Part shown: piece after piece, positions 46,679 through 55,100 of the stretch
Layout: every line of letters begins with the position of its first letter
How positions within the stretch are numbered: position 1 is the stretch's first letter
Source: Desulfacinum sp.
Lineage (GTDB): Bacteria; Desulfobacterota; Syntrophobacteria; Syntrophobacterales; DSM-9756
Direction: 5' to 3'
Assembly (NCBI GenBank): GCA_014359885.1
Contig: JACIYN010000020.1
Coordinates: forward strand, 1-64,000
Length of the DNA stretch: 64,000 bases
Position numbers and translations under genes: made by a program
The notes under the pieces: generated by a model
What the model was told of the DNA's origin: nothing
The model's input: the letters and a program-made list of their open reading frames with translations, nothing else
The model's database searches: none

Positions 46679-46993
46679 ATGCAACGATTCCGACCTGTCG
46701 TCTGTTTCCTGTTGGCGATCGTCCTGGTGGCCGGCCTCACCGCTTGCCAGACCCCGGCCGGCCGCAGCGCCGGCCAGGTGCTGGACGACGCCACCATCAC
46801 GGCCAAGGTGAAGGCCAAGCTTCTGGACGATCCCCTTGTAAGCGGCCTGGCCATCGATGTGGACACCTTCCAGGGGGAAGTGACGCTCACGGGTGTGGTC
46901 AATTCTCCCAAAGCCCGCATCCGTGCCGAAGACCTGGCCAGAAAGACACGAGGCGTCCGTTCGGTGCGCAATCTGCTGCGCATCCAACCGTGA
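46679..46993 (+). CDS. BON-domain lipoprotein
   Basis: A 104-residue protein with a lipoprotein signal peptide (VVCFLLAIVLVAGLTAC, lipobox LTAC, Cys at about residue 23). A single BON domain follows (DDATITAKVKAKLLDD, VDTFQGEVTLTGVVNSP, RKTRGVRSVRNLLRI). BON domains bind phospholipid membranes or ligands; OsmY and DolP-like proteins are relatives. AAAGGAGG stands 7 bases before the ATG at 46679. It is probably anchored to the periplasmic side of a membrane. A tandem repeat and a shared terminator follow. Confidence 0.88.
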   Translation: MQRFRPVVCFLLAIVLVAGLTACQTPAGRSAGQVLDDATITAKVKAKLLDDPLVSGLAIDVDTFQGEVTLTGVVNSPKARIRAEDLARKTRGVRSVRNLLRIQP

Positions 46994-47004
46994 GAAGCGG
47001 AGGA

Positions 47005-47077
47005 AGGATTAAAGGATTGAAGGATTGAAGGATTAAAGGGGTAAAGGGGTAAAGGGGTAAAGGGGTAAAGGGGTAAA
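47005..47077. repeat. 8-bp tandem repeats (VNTR)
   Basis: About four units of GGATTGAA/GGATTAAA are followed by five units of GGGGTAAA. The phase is kept across the change of unit, which suggests one array diverging into two sub-types. It lies just after the BON gene. Confidence 0.85.
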
Positions 47078-47097
47078 CATCCGAGAAGCGGTGTTGG

Positions 47098-47133
47098 AAA
47101 GGCACCACCCGAGGGCAAGGGGGTGCCTTTTTT
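47098..47133. terminator. Bidirectional intrinsic terminator
   Basis: AAAGGCACC pairs with GGTGCCTTT around a 15-base loop, with Ts on the plus-strand side and As at the other end. It sits between the convergent BON and MFS genes and can serve both. Confidence 0.7.
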
Positions 47134-48338
47134 CATGCGGAAATCTTTTCGGCGGGCTGCACCAGGTGAAGGGTCCTTCGGATGCTCGGCAGCAGCGCCA
47201 GGGTGGCGACCAGAACCACCATTCCGCTCACCGCGAAGACCCCCCGGTAGCCCACGTGCGGCATCAGGAGTCCCGCGCCGTAGTTCCCTGCAAAGACCCC
47301 AATGGTGCGCACCGCATAAACCACCGCCGAATGGCCCCCCAGCCGTCCCGCCGGAAAGAAGGCCGCCGTCATGATGCTCATGGCCAGCATGACGGGCACA
47401 TCCCCCAGGGTATGAAAGATCCGGACCAGAATCATCTGGGAAAGGTCGCCCGCAAAGCCCGTCAGCACCTGGAAGACTGAAGAGACCATAAGCCCCAGAG
47501 CCAACAGCCGGATCACGCTCTGGCGCACGTCGAACCGATGCCCCAATCCGGGCGACACCAACGCCATCCACACGCCGATGGCCAGGAAACACCAGCCGAT
47601 CTGGGCGTTGGTGAATCCCAGGCCCTTCTTCATGAGAAGCGTAAAGGCGGTGTGTTCCACTCCCAGGTGGGATGCGTAGATGACCCAGATGAGGAGGAAC
47701 AGGAGGGCGCGGGGCTGCTTGAGATCCTCCCTGTAGTCCTGGATCCCGAAGTGGATGGGCTCACTGTCCTCCAAGAGAAGCACGATCACCAGGAGCGCCA
47801 CCGCTCCCACCACGGCGAAGCGAAGCATCCGGACGTAATCCATTTCCCCCCAGACCGTTCCGGCCAGCAGCGGGCCCATTCCGAACCCCAGGAAGGTGCC
47901 CATCTGGAAGATCGCGATCTTCAGTCCGCGGTGCGAGGGCTTGATGACCTTGAGAAAAAGGGCCTGCAACACGATCTGAAAGATCGCCCACGCGATCCCT
48001 CCCAGGCAGGCCATCACCAGGAAGGCGGCGGTGGTCCGGGCGACCCGCAAACCCAGGAGATGGAAAAGCAGCAAGACCGCCCCCGCCATCAGCACCTTTT
48101 TGGGGCTCACCCTGTCGGACAAAACCCCCAGAGGAAGCATCAAAAGGAGAGCGGAAATGGAATAGGAACCCATGATGGTTCCGATCATGGAGTCGGAAAT
48201 CCCCACCTCCTGCAGGTGGACGGGCAGGAAGGAAAGGGTCATCCACAGCACGGTCACGAACGTGAATCCGCACAGGGGGAAGGTGATGAGGCGCATGGGA
48301 AACGGGAGTACCCGGGGAATCACAAGGGTCAGCTTCAT
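47133..48338 (-). CDS. MFS transporter
   Basis: A 401-residue major facilitator with about 12 membrane segments. Motif A is degenerate but visible as LGVLSDRVSPKKVLMAGAVL after segment 2. Further segments include FLGFGMGPLLAGTVWG and GGHSAVVYAVRTIGVFAGNY. The ATG at 48338 is chosen because GGAGCCC precedes it and membrane segment 1 begins shortly after; the longer frame to 48455 adds a sequence without features. The substrate is unknown. It is a single gene, divergent from the OmpA-type gene and convergent with the BON gene. Confidence 0.85.
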   Translation of the reverse strand: MKLTLVIPRVLPFPMRLITFPLCGFTFVTVLWMTLSFLPVHLQEVGISDSMIGTIMGSYSISALLLMLPLGVLSDRVSPKKVLMAGAVLLLFHLLGLRVARTTAAFLVMACLGGIAWAIFQIVLQALFLKVIKPSHRGLKIAIFQMGTFLGFGMGPLLAGTVWGEMDYVRMLRFAVVGAVALLVIVLLLEDSEPIHFGIQDYREDLKQPRALLFLLIWVIYASHLGVEHTAFTLLMKKGLGFTNAQIGWCFLAIGVWMALVSPGLGHRFDVRQSVIRLLALGLMVSSVFQVLTGFAGDLSQMILVRIFHTLGDVPVMLAMSIMTAAFFPAGRLGGHSAVVYAVRTIGVFAGNYGAGLLMPHVGYRGVFAVSGMVVLVATLALLPSIRRTLHLVQPAEKISA

Positions 48339-48518
48339 GGTATGGGCTCCAATCGCGGTGCACGCAAGACCTCCCACAAGGCAGAGGCGTATACTACAGC
48401 GCCAGCCGGGCAATGCAAGGTCATTGTTTCCATTCTTTCGTCTTGTTGCCGGCATGGGAAGGACTTAATATGAAGGGGTGAGCAGGCAAAATCGAGTCTT
48501 CAACCCGGGAGGTTTGAC

Positions 48519-49181
48519 ATGAAACGTTCTCTCTCTCTTTTTGCTGTCCTTTTGGTGGTCCTCATGCTTGTGAGTGCATGCGCCGGTCCGCGCAACCGTA
48601 CGGAAAAGGGCGCCATGATCGGAACCGGTGTGGGCGCCGCCACGGGTGCGGTACTGGGCCAGGCCATCGGCCGCAACACGGAATCCACCCTGATCGGCGC
48701 GGCGGCGGGCGCCTTGGTGGGCGGGATCGCCGGCGGGATGATTGGAAACTACATGGATCGTCAGGAACAGGAAATGCGCCAGGCGTTGGCCGGCGTGGAG
48801 GCGGCGAGCATCCAGCGGGATCAGAATGTGTTGGCCGTCACCTTCCGATCGGACGTCCTTTTCGACTTTGATTCGGCCGTCCTGAAGCCCGGCGCCTACG
48901 ATGAGATCGACCGGGTGGCAGGGGTACTCAACAACTACCCCCAGACCCGGATCCGGGTGGAAGGTCACACCGACAGCACGGGTTCGGAAACCTACAACCA
49001 GCAGCTGTCCGAACGGCGCGCCATGGCCGTCAAGAACGCCCTGGTGGCCCGCGGGGTGGATCCGGCCCGGATCGATGTGGTCGGCTACGGCGAATCCAAG
49101 CCCATCGCCACCAATGCCACGGAAGCCGGACGGCAGTTGAACCGGCGGGTCAACATCGTGATCACCCCGGTTCAGGGCTAG
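48519..49181 (+). CDS. OmpA-family lipoprotein with glycine zipper (YiaD-like)
   Basis: A 220-residue outer-membrane lipoprotein. The signal peptide ends in the lipobox VSAC (Cys21). A glycine-zipper region follows (residues ~30-75: GAMIGTGVGAATGAVLGQAI and GAAAGALVGGIAGGMIGNYM), then an OmpA peptidoglycan-binding domain (~105-218) with VLFDFDSAVLKPGAYDEIDR, VEGHTDSTGS, LSERRAMAVKNALVARGV and NRRVNIVI. It resembles YiaD/Pal-type proteins that tie the outer membrane to the wall. GGGAGG precedes the ATG. Its TAG stop is also the first three bases of the repeat cassette that follows. Confidence 0.92.
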   Translation: MKRSLSLFAVLLVVLMLVSACAGPRNRTEKGAMIGTGVGAATGAVLGQAIGRNTESTLIGAAAGALVGGIAGGMIGNYMDRQEQEMRQALAGVEAASIQRDQNVLAVTFRSDVLFDFDSAVLKPGAYDEIDRVAGVLNNYPQTRIRVEGHTDSTGSETYNQQLSERRAMAVKNALVARGVDPARIDVVGYGESKPIATNATEAGRQLNRRVNIVITPVQG

Positions 49182-49350
49182 GAGCCCGTCCGAAAACTCC
49201 GCCACCCGTCACTCCCGCGCAAGCGGGAGTCCATAGGTTCCCGGAAATCCTGGATCCCCGCTCCCCGTTCAAGCCGGGGACAAGCTTCGCGGGGATGACG
49301 GATGGAGACAAAACGGGGCAAAGCAACCATTCTCAGACCGCCTCCTAGGT
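49179..49350. repeat. Mosaic repeat cassette starting at the OmpA-family stop codon
   Basis: TAGGAGCCCGTCCGAAAAC on the left and the inverse CAGACCGCCTCCTAGG on the right bound about 170 bases. Inside is the CACTCCCGC-GCAA-GCGGGAGT palindrome and the AAGCCGGGGACAAGCTTCGC block, also found at 42921-43014. Confidence 0.7.
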
Positions 49351-49391
49351 CCACATAAGATATAGCGTGGTACGTTCGGTACGCCCGGGCT

Positions 49392-49419
49392 GTAGGGGCG
49401 AAGGATCCTTCGCCCCTAC
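49392..49419. repeat. Palindromic repeat, GTAGGGGCG family
   Basis: A perfect 28-bp palindrome (half: GTAGGGGCGAAGGA) in the gap between the OmpA-type gene and the rsmG fusion. Confidence 0.75.
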
Positions 49420-49455
49420 TTGCATTTGTGGACATGGGCTCCCGCACCCCCGTCC

Positions 49456-49499
49456 TTTGCATTTAAGTCTATTTGCGTTCCTTTGCGGTTTTTCACATT
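49456..49499. repeat. Dispersed repeat, 'TTTGCGTTCCTTTGCGG' type
   Basis: It contains CTATTTGCGTTCCTTTGCGG and TTTTTCACATT, matching copies at 2948 and 61535. It lies just beyond the 3' end of the rsmG fusion gene. Confidence 0.55.
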
Positions 49500-49538
49500 G
49501 GATGTCTGTGTCGGCGGTAGGCGCAGACGCTTGCAGGC

Positions 49539-51038
49539 CTATGCTTTTTCGGGCCGGATGTGGTCCTTTTCTTCGGACCGGCCCCGCCGCGCCCATTCGT
49601 AGAGGGCCACGGCCACCGCCGTTGCGGCATTGAGGGATTCCACCCCGTCGGTCATGGGAATGGACAGCGCGTTTTGCCTCCATGCGGCGGGAAGCCCCGG
49701 GCCCTCCACTCCGGGAAGAAAGGCGAAGGTTTCCGGAAAGACGGCGCGATCCAAGGGCCGGCCCTCCTGGGACAAGGGGATGAGGGGAAGATCCGCGGGA
49801 AGATCCTTGATGCCGGGCCCGCGAAAAAGACGCAGGTCCAGGGCGGCTCCCGCGGACGCTCGGAGCGCCTTGGGATGGAACGGACTGGCCCCCTCTTCCA
49901 GGATCACCACGGCGTCCACCCCGAAGGCGGCCGCGCTCCGGAGTACCGCTCCCACATTTTCCGGGTCCTGAAAGGGCACCAGGAGCGTCACGGGGCCCGG
50001 AAGTCCCGACCTCGGATCCCACGACTCCAACCGAGGCACGGAGATTTCCAACAGAGGCGCCTCGGTGCCGAAAACATCCAATTGGCGAAAGAGAGTCTTC
50101 TCCAGTTCGATCCACAGGGCGGCATCCGAAAGACTTTCAGGAGGCGGCGGCCCTCCCGGCCAGGACACCCAGGCGCGAACCCTTTCCGCACGGCGCCGGA
50201 TCACATCCCGCACCACTTTCTCCCCGCACACCAAAGCGGCCCCCTCCTTGCGCACACCCTTGGCCGTGAGAATCTTCTTCAGTCTTTTGAAATGGGCATT
50301 GGCGGTGCTGGACACCACCTTCCGGCGGCCGGCCGCGTCAAACACCTCCCGGATCTGCGCCGGCCTTTGGGAAACCCGGCGAAAGACCACCAGCCGCCTC
50401 TGGTGCGGCGTGCCCGGAATCGTGTAGGCCAGGTCCTTTTTCAGCTCAAAACGCCCGGTAAAACGCCGGGCGGCGTCGGCCACCTCGTCGTCGCAATGGG
50501 GGCCCTTCATGAAAATCGCCAGCCCGTCCCGGCACAGGCACCCTTCGATCCTCGTGAGCGTTTCGCCGATGGGCTCCACCGCCCGGGTGATCACCCCCTT
50601 CACCGGTTCACTGAAGGAGGCCGTGATCAGCCCGCCCTCGGTGCGGATCCCTTCCAGCTTGAGTTCGTCCACAACGGTTTGCAGGAAATCCACCCTCTTG
50701 GAACGGGCCTCGGCCAGGATCACCTGAAGATGGGGAAAGGCAATCTTCAGCGGGATGCCGGGCATGCCCGGGCCCGTTCCCAGGTCCAGCAAGGGGGACG
50801 GCAAGGAAAGCAACAGGCCCGGAAGGATGGAATCCGCGTAGAGCTTTTCCACCATGTTTTCGAAATTGTGGATCCGCGTCAGGTTCAGCTCTTCGTTGTA
50901 CTTTCTAAGCAGTTGGTGGTATGCCCACAGCCGACGGATTTGGCCGCGATCCAGGGAAATCCCGCACCGATTGAGGATGTCGCCGAGCGGCTCAGGGCCC
51001 GGCTTCCGACTTTGGGAGACGCGGTCGGCTTTCTTCAT
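49539..51038 (-). CDS. rsmG: RsmG-type 16S rRNA methyltransferase fused to a SPOUT (TrmH-type) RNA methyltransferase
   Basis: A 499-residue two-enzyme protein. Residues 1-220 are RsmG (GidB), which makes m7G527 in 16S rRNA: AYHQLLRKYNEELNLTRI, the SAM motif LLDLGTGPGMPGIPLKIAFP and ITRAVEPIGETLTRI. Residues ~235-490 are a TrmH/SpoU SPOUT enzyme with a substrate-binding N-domain (AHFKRLKKILTAKGVRKEGA), motif 1 VPFQDPENVGAVLRSAAAFG, motif 2 GASPFHPKALRASAGAALDL and motif 3 LSIPMTDGVESLNAATAVAV. The frame is continuous through the join, so this is a true fusion. AAGGAACAG precedes the ATG. The SPOUT target is unknown. It is divergent from the RluA-type gene. Confidence 0.9.
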   Translation of the reverse strand: MKKADRVSQSRKPGPEPLGDILNRCGISLDRGQIRRLWAYHQLLRKYNEELNLTRIHNFENMVEKLYADSILPGLLLSLPSPLLDLGTGPGMPGIPLKIAFPHLQVILAEARSKRVDFLQTVVDELKLEGIRTEGGLITASFSEPVKGVITRAVEPIGETLTRIEGCLCRDGLAIFMKGPHCDDEVADAARRFTGRFELKKDLAYTIPGTPHQRRLVVFRRVSQRPAQIREVFDAAGRRKVVSSTANAHFKRLKKILTAKGVRKEGAALVCGEKVVRDVIRRRAERVRAWVSWPGGPPPPESLSDAALWIELEKTLFRQLDVFGTEAPLLEISVPRLESWDPRSGLPGPVTLLVPFQDPENVGAVLRSAAAFGVDAVVILEEGASPFHPKALRASAGAALDLRLFRGPGIKDLPADLPLIPLSQEGRPLDRAVFPETFAFLPGVEGPGLPAAWRQNALSIPMTDGVESLNAATAVAVALYEWARRGRSEEKDHIRPEKA

Positions 51039-51099
51039 TCATCTGTTCCTTTGTTTGCCGAGCGCCCGAACCGCCTTGGGGCTTTCAGGAGTCGACGTC

Positions 51100-51888
51100 A
51101 TGGGGCAAGAAGAACGCAGGACCTTTTTCCACCCCGCCTGGCCGGTCCTCTACGAAGACAATCATATCCTCGGCGTATATAAGCCGGCGGGTCTTCTGGT
51201 TCAAGGAGATCGTACCGGGGATCCTTGTCTCCTGGAACTGGCCAAACGGTGGATCAAGGAAGAGTACGGGAAGCCGGGAAACGTCTTCCTGGGTCTGGTC
51301 CACCGCCTCGACCGTCCCGTTTCCGGGGTCCTGGTCTTTGCCCGCACCAGCAAGGCCGCCGCCCGCCTCAGCCGTTCTTTCCGGGAACGGGAGACCGTCA
51401 AGGAATACCTGGCGGTGGTGGAAGGACGACCGAAGAATCCCGAGGCGACGCTCGTCCACCATGTGCGCCACGTGCCCGGCGGATCCACGCGTGTGACCGC
51501 AGGCACGCACCCCGCGGCCCAGCGCGCGAGCCTCCGCTACCGGGTCCTGGAAACGGAAGGATCCCGGTCCCTCTTGCTCGTGCGACTCGACACGGGACGG
51601 AAACACCAGATCCGGGTGCAGCTGGCCGCCATGGGATGCCCCATCGCCGGGGACCTCCGCTACGGAGCCTCCAAGCCCTTGACCAACCGCCAGATCGCCC
51701 TCCATGCCCGGCGGATTTCCTTTCCCCACCCCACGCGAGCGTCCATGGTGGAGATCGTCTGCCCGGTACCCCGGCAGTGGCCCTGGGACGAGCCGCACAT
51801 CCCGGAGGCCTCCCCTGCGGGCATCCTTCGCCCCCTTTGGGCATGGGCCGATTATGAAAAATCCCCGCATCTTTCCCAAGTCTTGTAA
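51100..51888 (+). CDS. RluA-family RNA pseudouridine synthase
   Basis: A 262-residue enzyme that isomerises uridine in RNA. The start VLYEDNHILGVYKPAGLLVQ and the catalytic motif HRLDRPVSGVLVFARTSKAA (Asp in HRLD) are visible. LDTGRKHQIRVQLAAMGCPI and GDLRYGASKPL are further family motifs. There is no S4 domain, as in RluA/RluC-like short forms. The ATG at 51100 follows AGGAG at 8 bases; the frame extends upstream into the divergent rsmG fusion, which is not plausible as coding sequence. The target RNA position cannot be told from sequence. Confidence 0.9.
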   Translation: MGQEERRTFFHPAWPVLYEDNHILGVYKPAGLLVQGDRTGDPCLLELAKRWIKEEYGKPGNVFLGLVHRLDRPVSGVLVFARTSKAAARLSRSFRERETVKEYLAVVEGRPKNPEATLVHHVRHVPGGSTRVTAGTHPAAQRASLRYRVLETEGSRSLLLVRLDTGRKHQIRVQLAAMGCPIAGDLRYGASKPLTNRQIALHARRISFPHPTRASMVEIVCPVPRQWPWDEPHIPEASPAGILRPLWAWADYEKSPHLSQVL

Positions 51889-51975
51889 CCCCGGCATTCT
51901 TGTGAAAAAATGATATGTGAATGAAATCGTCTTTTCCCATTCCTTCAACCCACCTACATGCCAGGGAGGTGCCTC

Positions 51976-52518
51976 ATGGCGGAATTGATGGATGTCATAC
52001 GGTCCCGAAGAAGCATCCGAAACTTCGAAGACAAGGACGTCCCGGACGATCTTCTCAACCAGCTTCTGGAGGCCGTGAAATGGTCCCAATCCTGGGCCAA
52101 CACCCAGTGCTGGGAAGTGATCGTCGTGCGCGATCCGGACACCAAGGCCAAGCTCCAGGAAACCATGGGCAAAGGCAATCCCGCCACCAAGGCCATCGTG
52201 GCGGCCCCGGTGGTTTTGGCCCTCTGCGGCAAACTCCAAACGTCCGGCTACTACAAGGGGCAGGTGACCACCAAGTTCGGAGACTGGTTCCTGTTCGACC
52301 TGGGCATCGCCACGCAGAACATCTGCCTGGCCGCCACGGACCTGGGGTTGGGCACGGTCGTGGTGGGCCTCTTCGACCAGGACAAGGCCAAGGAGATCCT
52401 GGGGGTTCCCGAAGGCTACGAACTGGCGGTGCTCCTTCCCATCGGGTATCCTTCCAAGGTGCCTTCGGCGCCCAAGAGGCGGGAAGTGGAAGAATTCACC
52501 CACTACGAGAAGTTCTGA
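51976..52518 (+). CDS. Nitroreductase-family flavoprotein
   Basis: A 180-residue FMN-dependent oxidoreductase. The N-terminal [20 protein letters not shown] is the typical RRSxRxF FMN-phosphate motif. [18 protein letters not shown] contributes to the flavin pocket, and [20 protein letters not shown] and LLPIGYP are conserved C-terminal elements. GGGAGG precedes the ATG at 51976. The electron donor is probably NAD(P)H; the physiological substrate is unknown. A strong terminator follows directly. Confidence 0.9.
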   Translation: MAELMDVIRSRRSIRNFEDKDVPDDLLNQLLEAVKWSQSWANTQCWEVIVVRDPDTKAKLQETMGKGNPATKAIVAAPVVLALCGKLQTSGYYKGQVTTKFGDWFLFDLGIATQNICLAATDLGLGTVVVGLFDQDKAKEILGVPEGYELAVLLPIGYPSKVPSAPKRREVEEFTHYEKF

Positions 52519-52522
52519 CGCG

Positions 52523-52562
52523 AAAACCGGGCCCCGACCCCTGTCGGGCCCCGGTTTTTTCC
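52523..52562 (+). terminator. Intrinsic terminator after nitroreductase gene
   Basis: AAAACCGGGCCCCGAC and GTCGGGCCCCGGTTTT form a long GC-rich stem with one mismatch and a CCCT loop, ending in six Ts. Confidence 0.9.
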
Positions 52563-52811
52563 TTCAAACTCAATCGGACACGGACTGTCACTTTCTCTAG
52601 AATCCGCCCGTTTTGACTTTGAGATACACTGTTTGAACACCCGATCCTTCGTTCTTGCGCGCTGTGGGATCCGTCCAAGCCCAAACGGACCCTCGGTGCC
52701 CGCTGTGCCATCCTTATTGGGAACGATCCGGCCCATGGACGGCCGCGCTCCCTCGGTGGGAGCACCGGAAACGGCCGGAAAACCAGCCTTACCACCACAA
52801 AGGAGGGACCG

Positions 52812-54134
52812 ATGAAGTCAGGAAAATTCACAGGTGCGTTGCGAGGGATCCTGGCGCTTGTCCTGGCCGCGGTGCTGTTTGCGCCGGCCATGGCCCGTGC
52901 CGTGACCAAGATCACGTTCTGGCACGCCATGAGCGGCAAGCGGCTGCCGGCGGTGGAGCGCATCGTCAACGGCTTCAACGAGGCCCATCCCGACATCCAG
53001 GTGGAAGCCCAATTCATGGGCTCCTACAAAGAGGTTCTGGCCAAGACCATCGCGGCCGTGAAGGCGGGAAACCCTCCCCACCTGGCCCAAGTCTATGAAG
53101 TGGGGCTCCAGACCATGCTGGACAGCGGCGTGATCGTCCCCGTCCACACCCTTTTTGAAGAAGGGGAGGTGGATTTCGGGGACGTGGTGGGCCCCATCCT
53201 CGACTATTACTCCGTGGACGGGAAACTCTACTCCATGCCCTTCAACTCCTCCACCGCCATCCTCTATTACAACAAGGACCTCTTCAAGAAAGCCGGCCTC
53301 GATCCCAATCGGCCGCCCACCACCTACAAGGAACTGGAGGAGATGGGCAAGAAGCTGGTGGAATCCGGCGTGGTTCCCAACGCCTTTTCCACCGGCTGGC
53401 CGTCCTGGGTTTTCGAGCAGGCCCACGCCTACCACAACCAGTTCTTCGCCAACAACGAAAACGGCCGCAAGGGGCGGGCCACCGAGGTTCTCTTCAACGG
53501 CCCGTTCGGCGTGAAGTACCTGGAAACCATGGCCCGCATGGCCAAGGAGAAGGTCTACATCTACGGAGGCCGGGAATACTCGGCCAACAAGGCGTTTCTC
53601 GCCCAGCAGATCGCCATGCTGATCCAGTCCACCTCTTCGGTGGGCTCCATCGAGGCGGCCACGGAAGGGAAATTCGAGGTGGGCACCACGTTCCTGCCGC
53701 GCTTCGAGGAGTATCCGCGGGGCAATTCGGTGATCGGCGGCGCCACCCTGTGGGTTCTCAAGGGCCACAGCGATGCGGACTACAAGGCGGTCAAGGAATT
53801 CCTCAAGTGGATCATCCGCCCGGAAGTCACCGCCCAGTGGCACAAGGACACCGGCTACTTTCCGGCCACCAACAGCGCCCTCAAGCTCCTCATGGACGAG
53901 GGATGGTTCTCCAAGCACCCCAACCACCTGACCGCCTTCCTGCAGGTGCTTTCCGGCGTCAAGACCCCCATGAGCCAGGGCGTGCGGCTGGGCAATTTCG
54001 TGGAGATCCGAAACATCGTTCAGACGGCCCTGGAAAAGGCCTTTGCCGGCACGGCGGATCCCAAGACGGCGCTGGACGAAGCCGCCCAGGAAGCCAACCG
54101 GGTTCTCAAGGAGTATTCGGAACTCTACAAATAA
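52812..54134 (+). CDS. ugpB: Extracellular solute-binding protein, UgpB-like (CUT1 family)
   Basis: A 440-residue periplasmic binding protein. The signal peptide (GILALVLAAVLFAPAMARA) leads to KITFWHAMSGKRLPAVERIV, the typical UgpB start. Further family features are PHLAQVYEVGLQTMLDSGVI, DGKLYSMPFNSSTAILYYNK and GGATLWVLKGHSDADYKAVK. Known UgpB proteins bind glycerol-3-phosphate or its diesters; the substrate here is inferred from the B-A-E-C gene order and sequence likeness. AAAGGAGG precedes the ATG. A hairpin with Ts follows the gene and should lower expression of the downstream permeases relative to the binding protein. Confidence 0.88.
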   Translation: MKSGKFTGALRGILALVLAAVLFAPAMARAVTKITFWHAMSGKRLPAVERIVNGFNEAHPDIQVEAQFMGSYKEVLAKTIAAVKAGNPPHLAQVYEVGLQTMLDSGVIVPVHTLFEEGEVDFGDVVGPILDYYSVDGKLYSMPFNSSTAILYYNKDLFKKAGLDPNRPPTTYKELEEMGKKLVESGVVPNAFSTGWPSWVFEQAHAYHNQFFANNENGRKGRATEVLFNGPFGVKYLETMARMAKEKVYIYGGREYSANKAFLAQQIAMLIQSTSSVGSIEAATEGKFEVGTTFLPRFEEYPRGNSVIGGATLWVLKGHSDADYKAVKEFLKWIIRPEVTAQWHKDTGYFPATNSALKLLMDEGWFSKHPNHLTAFLQVLSGVKTPMSQGVRLGNFVEIRNIVQTALEKAFAGTADPKTALDEAAQEANRVLKEYSELYK

Positions 54135-54147
54135 CTTGACCCAGACC

Positions 54148-54186
54148 GGGCCGGGGCCTGATCGGGGTCCCGCCCCGGCCCTTTTT
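54148..54186 (+). terminator. Attenuating hairpin between ugpB and ugpA
   Basis: GGGCCGGGGC pairs with GCCCCGGCCC across a 14-base loop, followed by TTTTT. It lies inside the operon, as is common after binding-protein genes, so partial termination is likely. Confidence 0.75.
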
Positions 54187-54199
54187 CCCAAGGACTCGC

Positions 54200-55081
54200 A
54201 TGGAAAGCCGATTTCCCAACAAGGTTCTCCCTTATCTGCTGGTGCTGCCATCGCTGGTGGTGGTACTGGTCTTTCTCATCATCCCGTCCGTTCAGTCCTT
54301 TTACCTGAGCCTGTTCCGGGTGTCGCCTTTCGGGAATGTGCTCATCTTCAAGGGGGTTCAAAACTTCATCCACCTCTTTCAGGATCCGGCCTACTTGAAC
54401 AGCCTGGTCCGGAGCTTCTTCTTCACGGGTTTCATCGTGGTGGTGGGTTTGAGCATCTCCCTGGGGCTGGCCGTGCTGGCCAACCTGCCCCTGGCCGGGG
54501 TGGACATCTACCGCACGGCCCTCATTTGGCCCTTCGCCCTCTCCCCGGCCGTGGCCGGCACCATCTGGGCCCTGCTGGTGGACCCGTCCACCGGACCCAT
54601 CACCTATTTCGTGCACCTGGCCACCGGATTGCGGCTCAACTGGATGACCAACGGCGACCTGGCTTTGCTCATCGTCACCGTCGCCGCCACTTGGAAAATG
54701 CTGGGCTACAACGTCATCTTCTTCCTGGCCGGGCTTCAGAACGTTCCCAAGGAATTGCTGGAAGCCGCCCATATGGACGGGGCCGGATCGTTTCGGCGTT
54801 TCTGGAACGTGACCTTTCCTCTCCTCTCGCCCACCACCTTCTTTCTTTTCATCATGAATTCCTTGTACGGGTTCTTTGAGGTCTTCGGCCTCATCGACGT
54901 GATGACCAAAGGCGGACCCGGCAAGGCCACGGATCTCCTGGTCTACAAACTCTACGAAGACGGCTTCGTCAACTTCCGCACCGGCTACGCTTCGGCCCAG
55001 TCCATCGTGCTCTTCGTCTTCGTGGCCATCCTGACCATTTTCCAGTTCCGTTTCGCCGGAAAGAAGGTCTTCTACCGCTAG
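54200..55081 (+). CDS. ugpA: Sugar-phosphate ABC transporter permease, UgpA-like
   Basis: A 293-residue inner-membrane permease of the MalF/UgpA type with six membrane segments (first: LPYLLVLPSLVVVLVFLIIP). The EAA loop reads LEAAHMDGAGSFRRFWNVTF, which contacts the ATPase. The family motif RTALIWPFALSPAVAGTIWA is seen in the middle. The start at 54200 is 14 bases after the attenuator. It pairs with UgpE. Confidence 0.9.
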   Translation: MESRFPNKVLPYLLVLPSLVVVLVFLIIPSVQSFYLSLFRVSPFGNVLIFKGVQNFIHLFQDPAYLNSLVRSFFFTGFIVVVGLSISLGLAVLANLPLAGVDIYRTALIWPFALSPAVAGTIWALLVDPSTGPITYFVHLATGLRLNWMTNGDLALLIVTVAATWKMLGYNVIFFLAGLQNVPKELLEAAHMDGAGSFRRFWNVTFPLLSPTTFFLFIMNSLYGFFEVFGLIDVMTKGGPGKATDLLVYKLYEDGFVNFRTGYASAQSIVLFVFVAILTIFQFRFAGKKVFYR

Positions 55082-55100
55082 AGGGGGGGCGGCTTCCGTC

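Noticed and set aside
47005-47077. Possible CRISPR array
   Set aside because: Units are 8 bp and contiguous, with no spacers, and no cas genes are near. It is a simple tandem repeat.
50854-51099. Upstream extension of the RluA-type gene
   Set aside because: The extension overlaps the start region of the divergent rsmG fusion and lacks family sequence; the ATG at 51100 has a good ribosome site.
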